From the NCBI GenBank assembly GCA_021234155.1, contig JAJEKV010000207.1, forward strand, positions 680,001 to 744,000: a DNA stretch of 64,000 bases, written 5' to 3'. The DNA is from Isoetes taiwanensis. Lineage: Eukaryota; Streptophyta; Lycopodiopsida; Isoetales; Isoetaceae. Position 1 is the stretch's first letter; each line of letters opens with the position of its first letter. Made by a program: the position numbers and the translations under genes. Positions 22,382-33,514 of this stretch are shown in pieces. The notes beneath the pieces were generated by a model that saw nothing but the letters and a program-made list of their open reading frames with translations, was not told where the DNA came from and made no database searches.

Positions 22382-24200
22382 TTTATTATGTCTATGGGAG
22401 GCCTCAAAGGCCTATTAGACAAAACCACTTAAACATCTTCATAAAATAATAGATGAGTTTCCAAATCCTCATCTAGCTCATCACTCTCACTCAAACTATC
22501 TGAATTATCAACATTACCAGCAGTGTGAGAACTTAAACAAGTATCCCTATGTTGGAGAAGTTCAATCAAATATTTTCCCAACATATCACTATTAAGTGTA
22601 AAAAGAGTGGGTAGATCGTTATAATGAATACCGTGTTTATCTCGAATTGCTTCATAGGCCCTACATCGAAGCAATGTATGACCTTCATCCTCCACCTGGT
22701 TTAAGTCACATACCTTGCAGTATCTTTGATCTCGTGGTATGATATGCCCCCATCTCCCCACTTCTACTCCCAAATGGTGGGAGCTAAGACGGATCCTGCA
22801 GATAGAATGTCTCTTTTGTATTGAAATATTTTCTGTAAGTGTGTAGATGGCGTCAAATTCGGATTTATGCTTTGCTTGTATAAGATCATCTTAGTTTTGG
22901 GCTGCCTCCACATCTTCATAAGTATCTTCTTAGAGATCCATTGTCTTAGATCCGAGTCAACCAAGATCACTTCATCCCATTGGATATCCATTTTTGGAGC
23001 CATTTTGTTACATCATGTAATAATCCTTTCTCTTTACTTGATATCAAAGCTTTGTGAGCAAGCCGAGATTCATCCAATGCCAACACCTTCTTGAGGGTAC
23101 ATAATACACCTCAAAATAGCTTCTCCCTCAAGTGGCATTAGCCCACTTTAGTCAACATCATAGGGTAAGGTGTTTGAGCTTTCACTCCCAACTCAAGCCT
23201 TAAGAACTTCTTCAAGACTTGTTCTATATCATCCCATAGACATTGCGGAATGCTTGGCCCCCAAATTTCAGATCCATATAGGATTACACTTTGCACAAGT
23301 GGTGATCTGACTTTTACTTTAAGGTTCCAAGACCATAAATGAGACCTCCTACACATGCTATGCAACGCATATAAGGCTCTTTGCCCTCCATCAACTCGTT
23401 GTGAAATACACATATTCCATCTATGATTTCCTGCTGAAAAATAAGGCCCAAGTATTTATAAGAATCACATATACTCACAAGACTCCCTTTATATCTGAAA
23501 ATAGGTTCTGTTTGAGAGCACCAACCGTCATAACACTTGTCTTGTCTAAGTTCACTTGCATGCCTGTTTGATCACAAAATGCAGCCAATCCATCTAGGTG
23601 TTTTTGCATGTGTTCTTTTGATCTTGCAAATATAACAACATCATCGGCATACATCAATAACTGTACAATGTAGCCATGTACTTCAAGTACCTCACGGCAA
23701 TTATTATGTAGCCAAGCCTCTAGACCATCAACGAACAAGCCAAATAAGGTGGGAGACATCGGGCAACCCTGTTTCACTCCAATGTCACTTTCTACATGGG
23801 CTGAAACATCTAATGAAAAAAGGTTGTGATAATTCTACAAGCACTTTCTCATAGAGCACACATCTGCAGTTCTAAGCTCAAGTGGCACATTAAAGCGTTT
23901 CTAGTCTTTCCCATAATTGCACACGTGGAACCTTATCAAAGGCCTTTTTAAAGTCAACTAATGCCACATACATCGGTTTTTGTTCCTTTAACATTATCAA
24001 AGACCGTTTTCAACACCAACAAGTGGTCCAATGTGGATCTGCCCGCCTAAAACCAGTTTAGCGTTCGCCCTTTTTTGATTGACTTCTGCCCATAAGCTCA
24101 ATTTTTTCTCCAAAATAGATGCAAAAAGTTTTGAGAACAAATTACTTACCAGAATTGTTCTATAGTTACTTGCATCTTGTCTAGATCCCCCTTTGAATAT
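22382..24200 (-). mobile_element. 5'-truncated LINE (non-LTR) retrotransposon, decayed
   Basis: Read leftward, the RT domain begins at 24200 with FKGGSRQDASNYRTILVSNL (the K-G-x-x-x-x-x-x-NYR-I start). It continues with VALVDFKKAFDKVPR (motif A, about 23965-23925), MKQGCPMSPTLFGLFVDGLE (motif B, from 23777) and LLMYADDVVIFA (motif C). The C-terminal SVILYGSEIWGPSIPQCLWD follows, then a zinc-type motif YCKVCDLNQVEDEGHTLLRC at about 22725-22666. Several stops and frameshifts make it inactive. The 5' half (endonuclease and ORF1) is missing: sequence left of the first RT motif is polypurine repeat. The 3' end meets a (TTTC)n tail (- strand) at 22381, as expected for target-primed insertion. Confidence 0.85.
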
Positions 24201-25060
24201 CGGCAAAGAAAGGGAGGGAGGAAAGGGAAGGGAAAAAGTGCACAGGAAAAGGATCGGCAAAGGAGGAAAACGGAAAGAAAAAAATCCATCAAGAAAAGGA
24301 AACGGGAAAAAAGGGAAAGGGAAAGGGAAGCAGGGGAGTGATGGAGGGGAGGGAAAGCGAAAAAGGACATGAGGAAAGGAAAAGAGAAAAGAAAAAGGAA
24401 GGGTTGAAAGAAGGAAAAATTGCACGGGAAGAGGGAAAGGGTGGGAAAAGGAGGAAAAGGAAGCACGGGAAAAATAGAAAGAAGAAAAGGATGGGAAAAA
24501 GGGGCATGGGAAAAGGGAAATAGAAAAGAAAAAAAAATGGAAAAGGGGGAAAAGAGAGAGGCACGGGAAAAAGCAAAATGAGGAAAATGGAAAAGGGGAA
24601 GAAAAAAGGAACATGGAAAAAGGGAAAGAGGGAAAGGGTGAGGAGATGGAAAAAGGGAAGGTAAAAAGGGCATGGAAAACGGGAGGGAGAAAAGAAAAAT
24701 GAAAGGGAAAAAGGGCACACAAAAAGGGGAGGAAAAGAATGGGAAAAGGAGGAAAAGAGAAGGAAAATAGGCATGGAAAAGGGGAAAGAGTAAAAGGTTG
24801 AGAAAAAGGGAAGACATGGAAAAAGGGTGGAAAAAAGAAGGCATAAAAAGAGAAGGGGGAAGGGAAAAGGGCAAAAAAAAAAAGAAGAGGAAAAGGTGGA
24901 GAAAAAGCAATGGAAGCCAAAAAAAAAGTCGCTCGGGAATAGGGAAGGGGGGTGATAAGGGATGGGAAAACAAGGAAACATTGAGAAAGATGAGAAAAAA
25001 AAGGAAAAGGAAAAAAAAGGAAAAAGAAAAAAATGAAATCCGAGATAGAGCAAAATTTTA
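24195..25060 (+). repeat. Polypurine minisatellite, right block
   Basis: About 860 bp has the same style as 21650-22346: G/A runs punctuated by GGCATGG, GCACGGGAA and similar steps (for example near 24421, 24463, 24505, 24560, 24611, 24669 and 24771). It lies directly upstream of the truncated LINE. The two blocks are most simply one ~1.6 kb array split by the LINE insertion. Confidence 0.85.
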
Positions 25061-25069
25061 AACAAATTT

Positions 25070-25540
25070 TTAACAACGCTGATCCCAAAATTTGTCATCT
25101 CTCAACTTATCCATAGCACCATCAATATTATAATGTTTTGGTGTAAGTAGTGCATGGCCCCCTATAAATCGGCGGTGAGATTTGTTGTGGCAATCCGAAA
25201 ATGAGAAGGCCGTCAAAAGAATAAACAACATCAAAGCGATCCCCAGATTAAAGCATGCCCTTGCCAAAAACCCAAGCCCTGCTCCCTGTTCTGGTGATAA
25301 TTTGGGGTTCGAATGCATTTCCTGTGGCAAGAAGGGGTTAAGGTTAAGGAGGAGTTCGGCCAGTAAGCATCCCAGGTGTGTAAATTTTGAACCTTTAACA
25401 ACATGAGCCCCTAATTTGTCATCTTCGACTTCTATTTTGGCTTTTGAGATGCATTTAGAGGGGATCTTTGCAGCTATGTATGGTCTTTGCAGCTGTGTCT
25501 CTTGCTCGGGCATCAAGCCCCGGTTTGCTATTCACTTCAA
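25070..25540. other. Unassigned, ORFs on both strands
   Basis: Overlapping frames at 25070-25516 (-) and 25182-25406 (+) have no recognised motif. The + frame contains CISCGKKGLRLRRSS. Origin unknown. Confidence 0.25.
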
Positions 25541-25877
25541 ATCCTTTGCATGTAGTATAGGAATAGCTTATATACAGTGAGATGTTTTTGCAAGGCTTTT
25601 CAAGAAACAGCGTGCAGGTCTCTGTTTGGAGTAGGCATAGTCCTTATGTCCACATGAGTTTCTTGGGTTATTCAGCTTCACATCACCATATCTTCCAGGG
25701 TAATCTTTATAATGCAATATCATCATCACGTTTCTAAATTATTATGTTTTGGCTTTATGCCATTGTTGGGTATTTAATCTGTTTTATTGATGTTTGAAAT
25801 GGTTCTAGATTTCCATCAATGAATTATTTCCTTTGACCATCCTGTTTTAGGTCTTGCTAGGCTTTTCTTTTAGGTTG

Positions 25878-27130
25878 GAAGCAGCCCTTGGGTAGATCTC
25901 TTCGTGAGTCTTCTAATAGTGGATTTATTAGTTCACAATGGCGGCCATATGATTATGAAGTTCATTCAATTTATGTAGGAGATGGCAGCTGGTCATGTGT
26001 CCTTGAGAATATTAGTAGCATATCAGGTTGTGTGCACTGTTCAGATCGTTCGGGCTAAGATCGGACGATTTGCCCAAAAATATGAATAGATTTGCCCCAA
26101 ACCAAAGCAACGAGCTGTGACTTAGATGGAGGAGATGAAGGAGCTGCAGCATCTGTGTGAGTATGATACTCTAGCTGGATAGTTGGTGCCATGGCGGGAG
26201 GTATCGCTGCCACATGGCGTGATGTGCTATAATCAAGTGAGATAAAACTTCTTGCTTTAAACAAATGCCTGCCTGGAAAGACTTTTTACAGATGTTGGCA
26301 GAGGTTTGGATTTGATCCACTTTTCTCTTGCTATTTGCAGGAACTGAATCATGTGGTCATGACATGCTGAAGAAGGCGAGCAAGCGATTTGAAACATGTT
26401 TTGTAACTCCATTTTTATTGTGGACTAGAGGAATACTGCTCAGTTTAAACAGCTTAAGCATTCAAGAAGTATAGCTAAGATCGTTGGCAACAGTTTTCTA
26501 CCCTTTCATGCTAGAATTTTCCACTATTAGAACTGCGATGCTTGCATGTGGAAAGAAGATTTGCAATTAGCAATATGAAATTAACCTGAGAATCATTTTG
26601 TCTAAGGTTTTCGTTTGTCTAAACATGCCGACAGGCAATAGGTTTTGAAAGTATGGACGAAGCAGCACATTACATGAGTGGGGTACCTTTTTATCTCTTC
26701 CTCAACATTGTTTATGAACATTTTTATAATTTCTCTGATTGTTGTTCCTTTTGTGGATTAGCTTTATGGATCGCTTGACTTGGATTTCTCTCACATTTTG
26801 AGCAAAACTACCATTGTTATTCTTCCACTTTTATTGACAAGGTATATATATCTTGCCCAATATATGATCATTGACAGTAATATCATAATCAATATGTTAT
26901 TTATTATTCAGGCACATTGGAGTTGGGTGATTAATGTGAAAGATTTATGTCATTTTGTTTTGTAGCCAAACATTTGCAGTTTGAAGATTCATATATTCAT
27001 GACTGGTGATAAATCTAATCTTACATTGACGAGGTATTGCAGATTGTAGGTTGAATTTTGAAGGCCTCTTCCATCAACGTAGAGCAATTGGGCATGTAGA
27101 TTTCCCACTGCAGACATTATGGATCTCTCA
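25878..27130 (+). pseudogene. Scattered exon-like segments of an unidentified gene
   Basis: Several + segments sit between plausible acceptors and donors: 25878 onward (after ttttcttttag) reads WKQPLGRSLRESSNSGFISS and on to SWSCVLENISSISG; 26341 onward reads TESCGHDMLKKASKRFE; 26636-26681 reads AIGFESMDEAAHYMSG; 26762-26841 reads LYGSLDLDFSHILSK and a hydrophobic end, then gtatat. I cannot name the family. Joining them needs assumptions, and 26911 onward soon hits a stop. They lie between two inward-facing Helitron-like ends (21194 and 28437), so gene-fragment capture is possible. Confidence 0.3.
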
Positions 27131-27269
27131 AAATCATTTGATGAAATAGGTAAAGCTTCATGTGACGAAAATCTTTGCTGTTATTACGAGGCTTTTATAT
27201 AGCCATCGTGAATCTTAAAGGATGTACTACAATGTATTGTCTATATCTATTAGCTATTTATAAGATATA

Positions 27270-27600
27270 TCACCCATTTATCCCCAGCAAAGTTGTCAAA
27301 TGCTTTGTAACATCGTAGTCAAATGCTTTGTAACATGCTTCATAGAAAAGTATTCATTTTCGTGAATATAACATATTCTGTTCAAGTATTTCTATTTTTT
27401 AATAACCTCTGCACATCTACTATTATCTTTCTCAAGATATACCCCTTTATCCAATAAATGATTTCTACAGTTGTAGTCAATGCTTTGTAACATGCTTCGT
27501 GGAAAGCACCCATTTTGTTGAGTATAGCATATTCCATTCAAGTTTCTGTTTTTCAGGAGTTTTTGCACATCTACTATTATATGAATGTAGTTTATCTTTA
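27270..27600. repeat. Imperfect ~160 bp tandem duplication
   Basis: GTAGTCAA-TGCTTTGTAACATGCTTC, TATAGCATATTC-TTCAAGT and GCACATCTACTATTAT recur in the same order (about 27318-27425 and 27474-27580). A further partial copy of TCAAATGCTTTGTAACAT starts at 27297. Confidence 0.7.
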
Positions 27601-28405
27601 GAAATATGACAAACAAATGGAACATTCAAAGTTCTTGACTGTTATCCAATTGGGAAGTAATATAATTTTTACAGGATTCTTTAAAATTGTTATGCATTCT
27701 CTATGGGAGATATGGACAAATGTTCATTAATTAAGTCTGGCAAAATACATCTGCATTTCACACTTCGACGAAATACATCTGCACTTTTCACTTTGGAAGT
27801 TCTGCAAATACATCAAAATCTTTGCTTGAAGCTGCAAATAGATAACATCAATAATTATATGATGAAATAAAAAAGCAAATGTTTACCAAATGCATTGATG
27901 TTTGATAGATGTGTGTTTGACAATAAGGAACCTCTTCAAATCAAGTCCAAACATGAAATCCCTCTTTAGTTTTTCCATTCATACTCCCCTCTCCACAAAT
28001 CTTAGGAAGTTCTACACATAATATTAAAACTCTAATTTTATGCTTTAAAATACAAGACAATTTCATATACAAAAATGTTCTTAATAATTTTAGATAAGCA
28101 AGTTATTATATCATTTACACATGGAAACCCCCTATTGGCTTAGAAAGATTCCTTAGCAATTAATGTAGATTCAAGAGTGAGGCGAGAAGCTTAGGGTACA
28201 ATGGGGCATGGGTACTAAGCTAGAAGATCCCCTGCCATCACCAGGATGCCCTTTCCCAACACCATAGCTGGGTCCATTGTTGGTTGTTTTGCAAGGTACA
28301 AAAGAGTGGCAATGGTTTTTTGGCTTGGTTTTCCCCATGAATGACAAAGATTGTACAATGGATGTAGGTTTCTCATTGCTGGATTATGATCTATAGGTTT
28401 CTAAA
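27600..28405. other. AT-rich noncoding stretch
   Basis: AAATACATCTGCA is repeated near 27744 and 27770. No coding or RNA feature was found. It may be the body of the Helitron-like element ending at 28437. Confidence 0.35.
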
Positions 28406-28407
28406 TT

Positions 28408-28438
28408 GTGCCCAGCAACGCTGGGCACCTTAACTAGT
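28408..28438 (+). mobile_element. Helitron-like 3' terminus (hairpin plus CTAG), + orientation
   Basis: GTGCCCAGC-AAC-GCTGGGCAC is a perfect 9 bp stem with a 3 nt loop (28408-28428). It is followed after 5 nt by CTAG (28434-28437) and T. The stem and loop match the ends at 21205-21221 and 39639-39655, and the flank TATAGGTTTCTAAATTGT is shared with the 39.6 kb copy. Confidence 0.6.
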
Positions 28439-28578
28439 TACTAGTATAATATAATATGGTTTTACATATGTGTTCATTGTATATGTTCTGTTAAAGGAAG
28501 CAATCTTTAAGTTCTGTTGAATTCTGACTTCTATTTTCCTTTTGATGTTATTATTCTAATGATCCGATCCATACAATT

Positions 28579-28616
28579 CTCAAAGATCTTTGCTCAAAGA
28601 TCTTTGCTCAAAGATA
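28579..28616. repeat. 14 bp direct repeat, about 2.7 copies
   Basis: CTCAAAGATCTTTG is repeated in tandem. Each unit holds the palindrome CAAAGATCTTTG. Confidence 0.85.
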
Positions 28617-28619
28617 TGC

Positions 28620-29570
28620 TATTCTTGCACATACATGCTTGACATAGCATGCAACCCACTGTATTCTAAAGTTAAAACTATTGATATGGTTCAAATTAAA
28701 ATTGTCATGTATTGACAACTAGCTGTAGCTCCTGGTACATGCTGTTGGAAAGCCAGATGTGGTCTCCTCTGTAATTCTGGAGGTAACCACTTCAACATGA
28801 GGGCTTGCAACATGAGGTTCAGGATAAACCTAAAAGAAACTCTTAAACAGATGAAAGTAATGCACATGTTTGTACTGGAATCCTGTAAGCCTTCGACTTC
28901 CACACAAAACAGAAAATATACTTTAGTCTTCGTCGGCTTGCAAAACAGAGAGCAACACTATGGCATTACAGACAATGTATCTCAATGGATCTCAGCAACA
29001 CTATGGCTGCTACAACTGGTCCACAAACTCTTAGATTACCATGTAAACCTTAATCAATCACTGCACATAACTTATCAGAGTCGTAAGGTTTTCTTTAATA
29101 CAAGTTCAGAAATGCTTCACTTGTAAACACAACTTCTACTTCAGACTTCTACATCATGACATTACCTATTAAATCTGCTTATTCAGAGCAAGTTAATTGC
29201 ATGCAAAAGCCTCAACAAATATATAACATTAAATCATACAAACAATCATGCAAGCCATGTCATTACTGTGCTGTTACAGGATGCACATGCTTTGTGTTGC
29301 CATGTAAATACTGTACAATCTTTCCTTCTGCACATGGTTTTGGAGTACAGTTTCTAATACCAGCAGTGTCCAATGAATATGCAGGGACTTACAGGGCCAA
29401 TTTCATATCAATACACATTATGTTCTAAGAAGAAGCAGCTGAAAACCATCATTTGATAAAAATGTAAGGCAAAAGCCAAATACAGTAATAGTCATTGAAC
29501 TAAAATAATTTACTTCGTGTACAAATGACACGTATCAAAATACTTCAGAGCTTCATAGTCTTCCACTCAC
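28620..29570. other. Noncoding 3' flank of the FCP1-like relic
   Basis: Short ORFs (for example 28797-29126 and 29156-29428 on +) show no family signature. The stretch may include the old 3' untranslated region of the leftward gene ending at 29577. Confidence 0.35.
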
Positions 29571-29576
29571 TCAATG

Positions 29577-30340
29577 TCAATGATACCGATATTTCTTGAG
29601 AATGTCCACTGCTCTTTTAGAAACCTTATCCAGAAAGTTGGTCAATGGATTTGCTTTGGCATAGACTTCCACACTTTCATTTTCTAATAATCCTTCCAGC
29701 CAAGGTCTCAAATGTTCGTAGAGGAAGTCACCATCTATTCGAGATGGTTGGTAAGTATTGGGACATACCATTGAACGCTTGATTTTTTTTTGAAACCATG
29801 GTACAAAGATATCATCTATTAACAATGTATTCTTTTCATTCCACACTCCCTTTTGATTCCGATATACCTTGCTCAACTCCTTCAACATAATAGGCTTTCT
29901 ATCAATCTTGAACGATGTGTTTGTGCACTTTCCTCAAGACCAAGTAAAATGTAATTTCGTTTGCTTGTTGTTGAAACATTTGATTAATAATAAGATTGGG
30001 CCGTGCTGCTCAATGTTGTCCAAACAGCAATCTCAAAGTGCTCCAAACACCAATCTAGAAGATCCCTTGCCCTCGGACGCTTAACCACGCCTAACTTTGT
30101 ATGATTGAGGTGCTTTAGTTCGCACCATCCATGACACGGTGGGCAATGGTTCCAGATTCTCAAATAGCTTCAACAAAACACCATCAAGCTCAAAAATAAG
30201 AAGCTTCTTGTGTGATTTGATCCTTTTAGTACATGGGGACATGGAAGGACTACCAAATGCCTCCCCCCGTTTACTTTTTATGGTTGCTAAACTTATTGTA
30301 TTTCCTACAGTAGAATGTAAATTTCAGCATATATTCAAAC
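29577..30340 (-). pseudogene. FCP1/NIF-type (HAD) phosphatase domain, decayed
   Basis: Leftward frames give the domain in order: KKLLIFELDGVLLKLF (about 30205-30160), then RDLLDWCLEHFEIAVWTT, the family's helix before the Trp-Ser/Thr motif, in a new frame. FNNKQTKLHFTWS, a stop, and CTNTSFKIDRKPIMLKELSK come next in a third frame. Last are NEKNTLLIDDIF (the second acidic motif, LIDD), GDFLYEHLRPWLEGL and a stop at 29577. This is the order of plant FCP1-homology/CTD-phosphatase-like HAD proteins. Two frameshifts and one stop (where W-D-Q is expected) break it. The nucleophile position of the DxD motif reads E-L-D, so catalysis was probably lost too. The segment 29888-29577 is still open. Confidence 0.7.
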
Positions 30341-30359
30341 AAATAAATTTAAAATCAAT

Positions 30360-31330
30360 CTAATAAGAGAACATTTTGCCAGGTGAAATGGACTCTTCAT
30401 ATTGTGACGGATAAGATGTTCCATTCCTTGTCTTCAAGATTGGGCTACGCGATGGAGTGCGAACTTCACCGAGATTGTCATTCTTTCCTGCAACAACTAC
30501 CCTATTGTCTCCTATAGATAACCGCTACATCTCAGTTATGATCATGTGTCATTACTATACAATTCCAAACAGTACCTGGCCCAATGGAGTTAGCTAATTT
30601 TGATCGACAAGAAGCAGCCTTTCCATTGTTAGGTGGACTGCGCACATCATGTTTCTTTCCAAAAGGGGATGAGGCAGTGTCGCTGGCATCTTTCCCATTT
30701 GAGGCTTCTGGTTGGGGGCCTTTAGACACTACATCATTAGTGCTATTATCTGATGTGACAATAACCAACATAAATAAACAGAGTAAGTAAGTCAAACCAC
30801 TTGCATCCCTGTAACAGTCCATGCAACATGACCCTAGCACTACAGTTTAACCAACCATGCAACTGGACACTACCACTAAAGTTTAACCAAACCACCTGTC
30901 AAACAACTTAAAACATTTTTTGTCACAGATCTGTGTAAAGAATACCCTCGCAAAATTACATATAATTACCTTGGGGAAACAAGACTGCAGTGTTTGGTTC
31001 ATTCTCTTCAACGGAAATCAGGTTTTTGCAGTTATCGTGAACTTCCATACCAGTTGTTGATTGCCCTTGACTATCTGTGTTGCATATGTATAATAAAATA
31101 CACATGGTCATATTTTTTTGAAAATCCTGCACATTAGAAAATATTAACAACTTTTGTTACCATTATTGTCCTTCTGCTCTTTGTAAGAAATATTGTCCAT
31201 CACGCCCTTCCCAACTGTTGTTAATGCAGTGCTCAAACATCTCGGCATAAGTTTATGATCCTTGGGATATGATACGGATGCCGGGGTGGAGCTAACACCT
31301 TTCATTGTCAATTTCTCTATTTCCATATGT
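30360..31330 (-). pseudogene. Low-complexity linker exons upstream of the FCP1-like domain
   Basis: Splice-bounded leftward segments look like a disordered linker: about 31326-31162 (LTMKGVSSTPASVSYPKDHK...), 31075-30970 (QSTTGMEVHDNCKNLISVEE...), 30750-30575 (SKGPQPEASNGKDASDTASS..., ending at gtactg) and 30500-30370 (VVVAGKNDNLGEVRTPSRSP...). Ser, Asn, Lys and Gly dominate. They lie between the RING-like exon and the phosphatase domain on the same strand, consistent with one gene. Phase continuity could not be shown throughout. Confidence 0.4.
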
Positions 31331-31565
31331 AAGTAACAATCATTAAGTACCTAGCGTGAGCTGAAAATAAATGAAAACAAACCAACCATGCGAATCTAGC
31401 GTTATGCTAATCTTGACTCACGCACCCCTTTAATCCAAGAAATGACAGCCATGATTTTGACATGGTATGTCCACAATTCGTATAACAACATAATGTAGAG
31501 CAACTGCAAAACAAAACACTGTTAGATTAATTCATTCAGAAACATATGGAATTGGAAGATGCTAC

Positions 31566-32150
31566 CTGAAATGCGCTACGCAACATGCCACATGATATGT
31601 GTGTCTGCACTCGACAATAATGATTGGCAAGAGCATCTCATCCGATGTGAGTGACCTGTAACAAAATGGGCATGCTTCGCTCAAATTAATGCTCGAAGCT
31701 TCCTTCATACTATCAACAACGACCGGTGTTTGGGTAGGCAAACAAGGATCGAACTCAAAAGGTTGGCACATGCTGGATCGAGATGCCAAAAGCCTTGTAA
31801 GGCAGGGTCTCAATTTGTTTAGCTGCTCCAACTCGACATCTCTGGAAATCTCCACAGTTAATAAGTCATCGAGAGCTTGCTTCAAAGCTAGACGCAACTC
31901 TTCAACCTCCCTTTTTTGTAGGTCAATTACTGCCTCAACGCCCTCCTTCGCTGCACTTGAGAGCTTTGTGATTAAATCTTGGTACTTTTTAATGTCATTG
32001 GCTACACGAACCTCCCTAGCCTCTAGACCTTTAATATTTTCTTTCATGACACTACACTTATCCTCGCTCAGTTGCAGTTCAATAGTCAGCCTGTTGACAT
32101 CATGTTCTCTTAAAGAGAAATCCACTCCTTCAATATCCTTGACATTTACG
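31566..32150 (-). pseudogene. Coiled coil plus RING-like exon of the same decayed gene
   Basis: A long open exon reads leftward from about 32143, beginning DIEGVDFSLREHDVNRLTIE. Residues ~10-110 are heptad-like (Leu/Ile with Lys/Glu: KKYQDLITKLSSAAKEGVEA and VEELRLALKQALDDLL), predicting a coiled coil. It ends with CPFCYRSLTSDEM..., VECRHTYHVACCVAHF and a gtagc donor at 31565. The spacing C-x2-C-x16-C-x-H-x2-H-x2-C is the first part of a RING-H2 finger, and the last Cys pair would be in the next exon. RING proteins act as ubiquitin E3 ligases. No lesion is seen inside this exon, but neighbouring exons are broken. Confidence 0.55.
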
Positions 32151-32159
32151 AAATACAAG

Positions 32160-32975
32160 AGATAATTAAATTAGAATCTTAAATTAGATAAACAATTGAT
32201 GGAATGAAGGTACAAGTACATGCAAAACATCTTGCTCTATTGAAAAAAGGTCAAGCATCTTGCCATCTAGTATAAAAAAAGAAAGCTCAAACATTTTGCT
32301 CTATTGCTTTAGACGTGAATAAACTTGAATTACATCAGTCAATGGGCTGGAAGATTAACCAGCCTATCAGCAAGAGTTTGAGTGCTCATTATGGTGATCT
32401 GCAAAAGCTTGGCCTATAGCTTCAGAGCATCTCGATGCCAAAGGACACAAGCTGCACACAAGCTGCAACTATAGGACACAAGCTGCAGGCTGTGACTTGA
32501 GCTAGAAGACACAAGGTGCAAGTCAGAATCGCCGATACACTCTCTCACTCATTTGTGGATCTTGCAACTACTAAGGCATGGTGCACTATGGCTAAGGCCG
32601 AGATCAGAACTAGTAAGGCGTGGTGCATCACGCAACAAGCAATCAGAAGCCTCCATTTTGCAACTGCACCGCGATTTGGAATAATCAAAATGGTTGTAAA
32701 TATCAACTACAACATGTGACTAAGCTTAAGCTTGTAGCTGCAACTCATAACTACATGATTCTACCTATGAGCTTCAACTTTGGCTTAAAACATGCAATTA
32801 TACCTTACAACAACATGCCTCTAACTATGAATACAACAACTACTTCAACTCCATGTAGCTACAGCTAAAAATTAATTTATGTAGCTAAAGATAAACATAG
32901 TAATTGAATATAAGAAGCTGCTATGACCTCAGTGGTTAAGAAATTAGCTACAAAATAGAGAAACAAGAATCAAAT
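32160..32975. other. Intron-like spacer in the decayed gene
   Basis: AT-rich sequence contains repeated ACACAAGCTGCA and AAGGC(A/G)TGGTGCA words near 32445-32640. No exon is supported. Confidence 0.35.
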
Positions 32976-32980
32976 AGTAC

Positions 32981-33509
32981 CTGGTATCTTTTTTTCATAA
33001 TTGGCATCATTCACCTTGGTCTTACATGTCACATTAGAGCTAATAAAGATTTGTGAAGAGGGCTTCTCAATAAGCACTGACGCAATTGGAGACAATGTCT
33101 GTTGAGAAACAACATTTGCTGTCCCGTTTTTCAGCCCATCGTCATAGTCACTGTTTGAAAGTGCTCTACTCTTTGCTGCTGACTTTGCATACTTGTAGAA
33201 ACTCATCCAGTTTATTTCACGACCATTGCAATGCAAGAGAAATGCTACTGCCAATGCTTGAGGCACCTGCCCTCCTAAAACCTTCTTTCTATCATGTATT
33301 TTCTTATATAGCAATAGGAACTCCTCCTTCTTGTTTTCTTTCAACAACCTGAACCTGTAACAAGACTTGCCATTTACCTTTGGACCCCACATCCTCCGCA
33401 TGTCATTGTCATCAACATTCCTTTCCTCTGATTTATATAACTCCTTAAAGGTCAAACCTCTTTGCTCAAACTGAATTGCATCGCTTTGAACCGACTCCAT
33501 GAGATACAA
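32981..33509 (-). pseudogene. Exon with an unidentified ~90-residue conserved-looking domain
   Basis: The frame opens after a gtag acceptor at 33510 and reads LYLMESVQSDAIQFEQRGLT, then DMRRMWGPKVNGKSCYRFRL, VPQALAVAFLLHCNGREINW and on to EKKIP, ending at a gtacta donor (32980). It joins exon 35171-34828 in phase. Aromatic and charged spacing suggests a folded domain, followed by a Ser-rich tail. I do not recognise the family. The exon itself is open, but the gene upstream and downstream is broken. Confidence 0.45.
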
Positions 33510-33514
33510 CTACC

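Noticed and set aside
21611-22428. Long ORFs on both strands (up to 264 codons) rich in Phe/Ser/Pro or Lys/Gly
   Set aside because: They are products of the polypurine/polypyrimidine composition. No domain, and all frames are open alike.
23997-25098. 363-codon - strand ORF
   Set aside because: Its first ~300 codons are the polypyrimidine tract; only the last ~60 are genuine LINE RT sequence.
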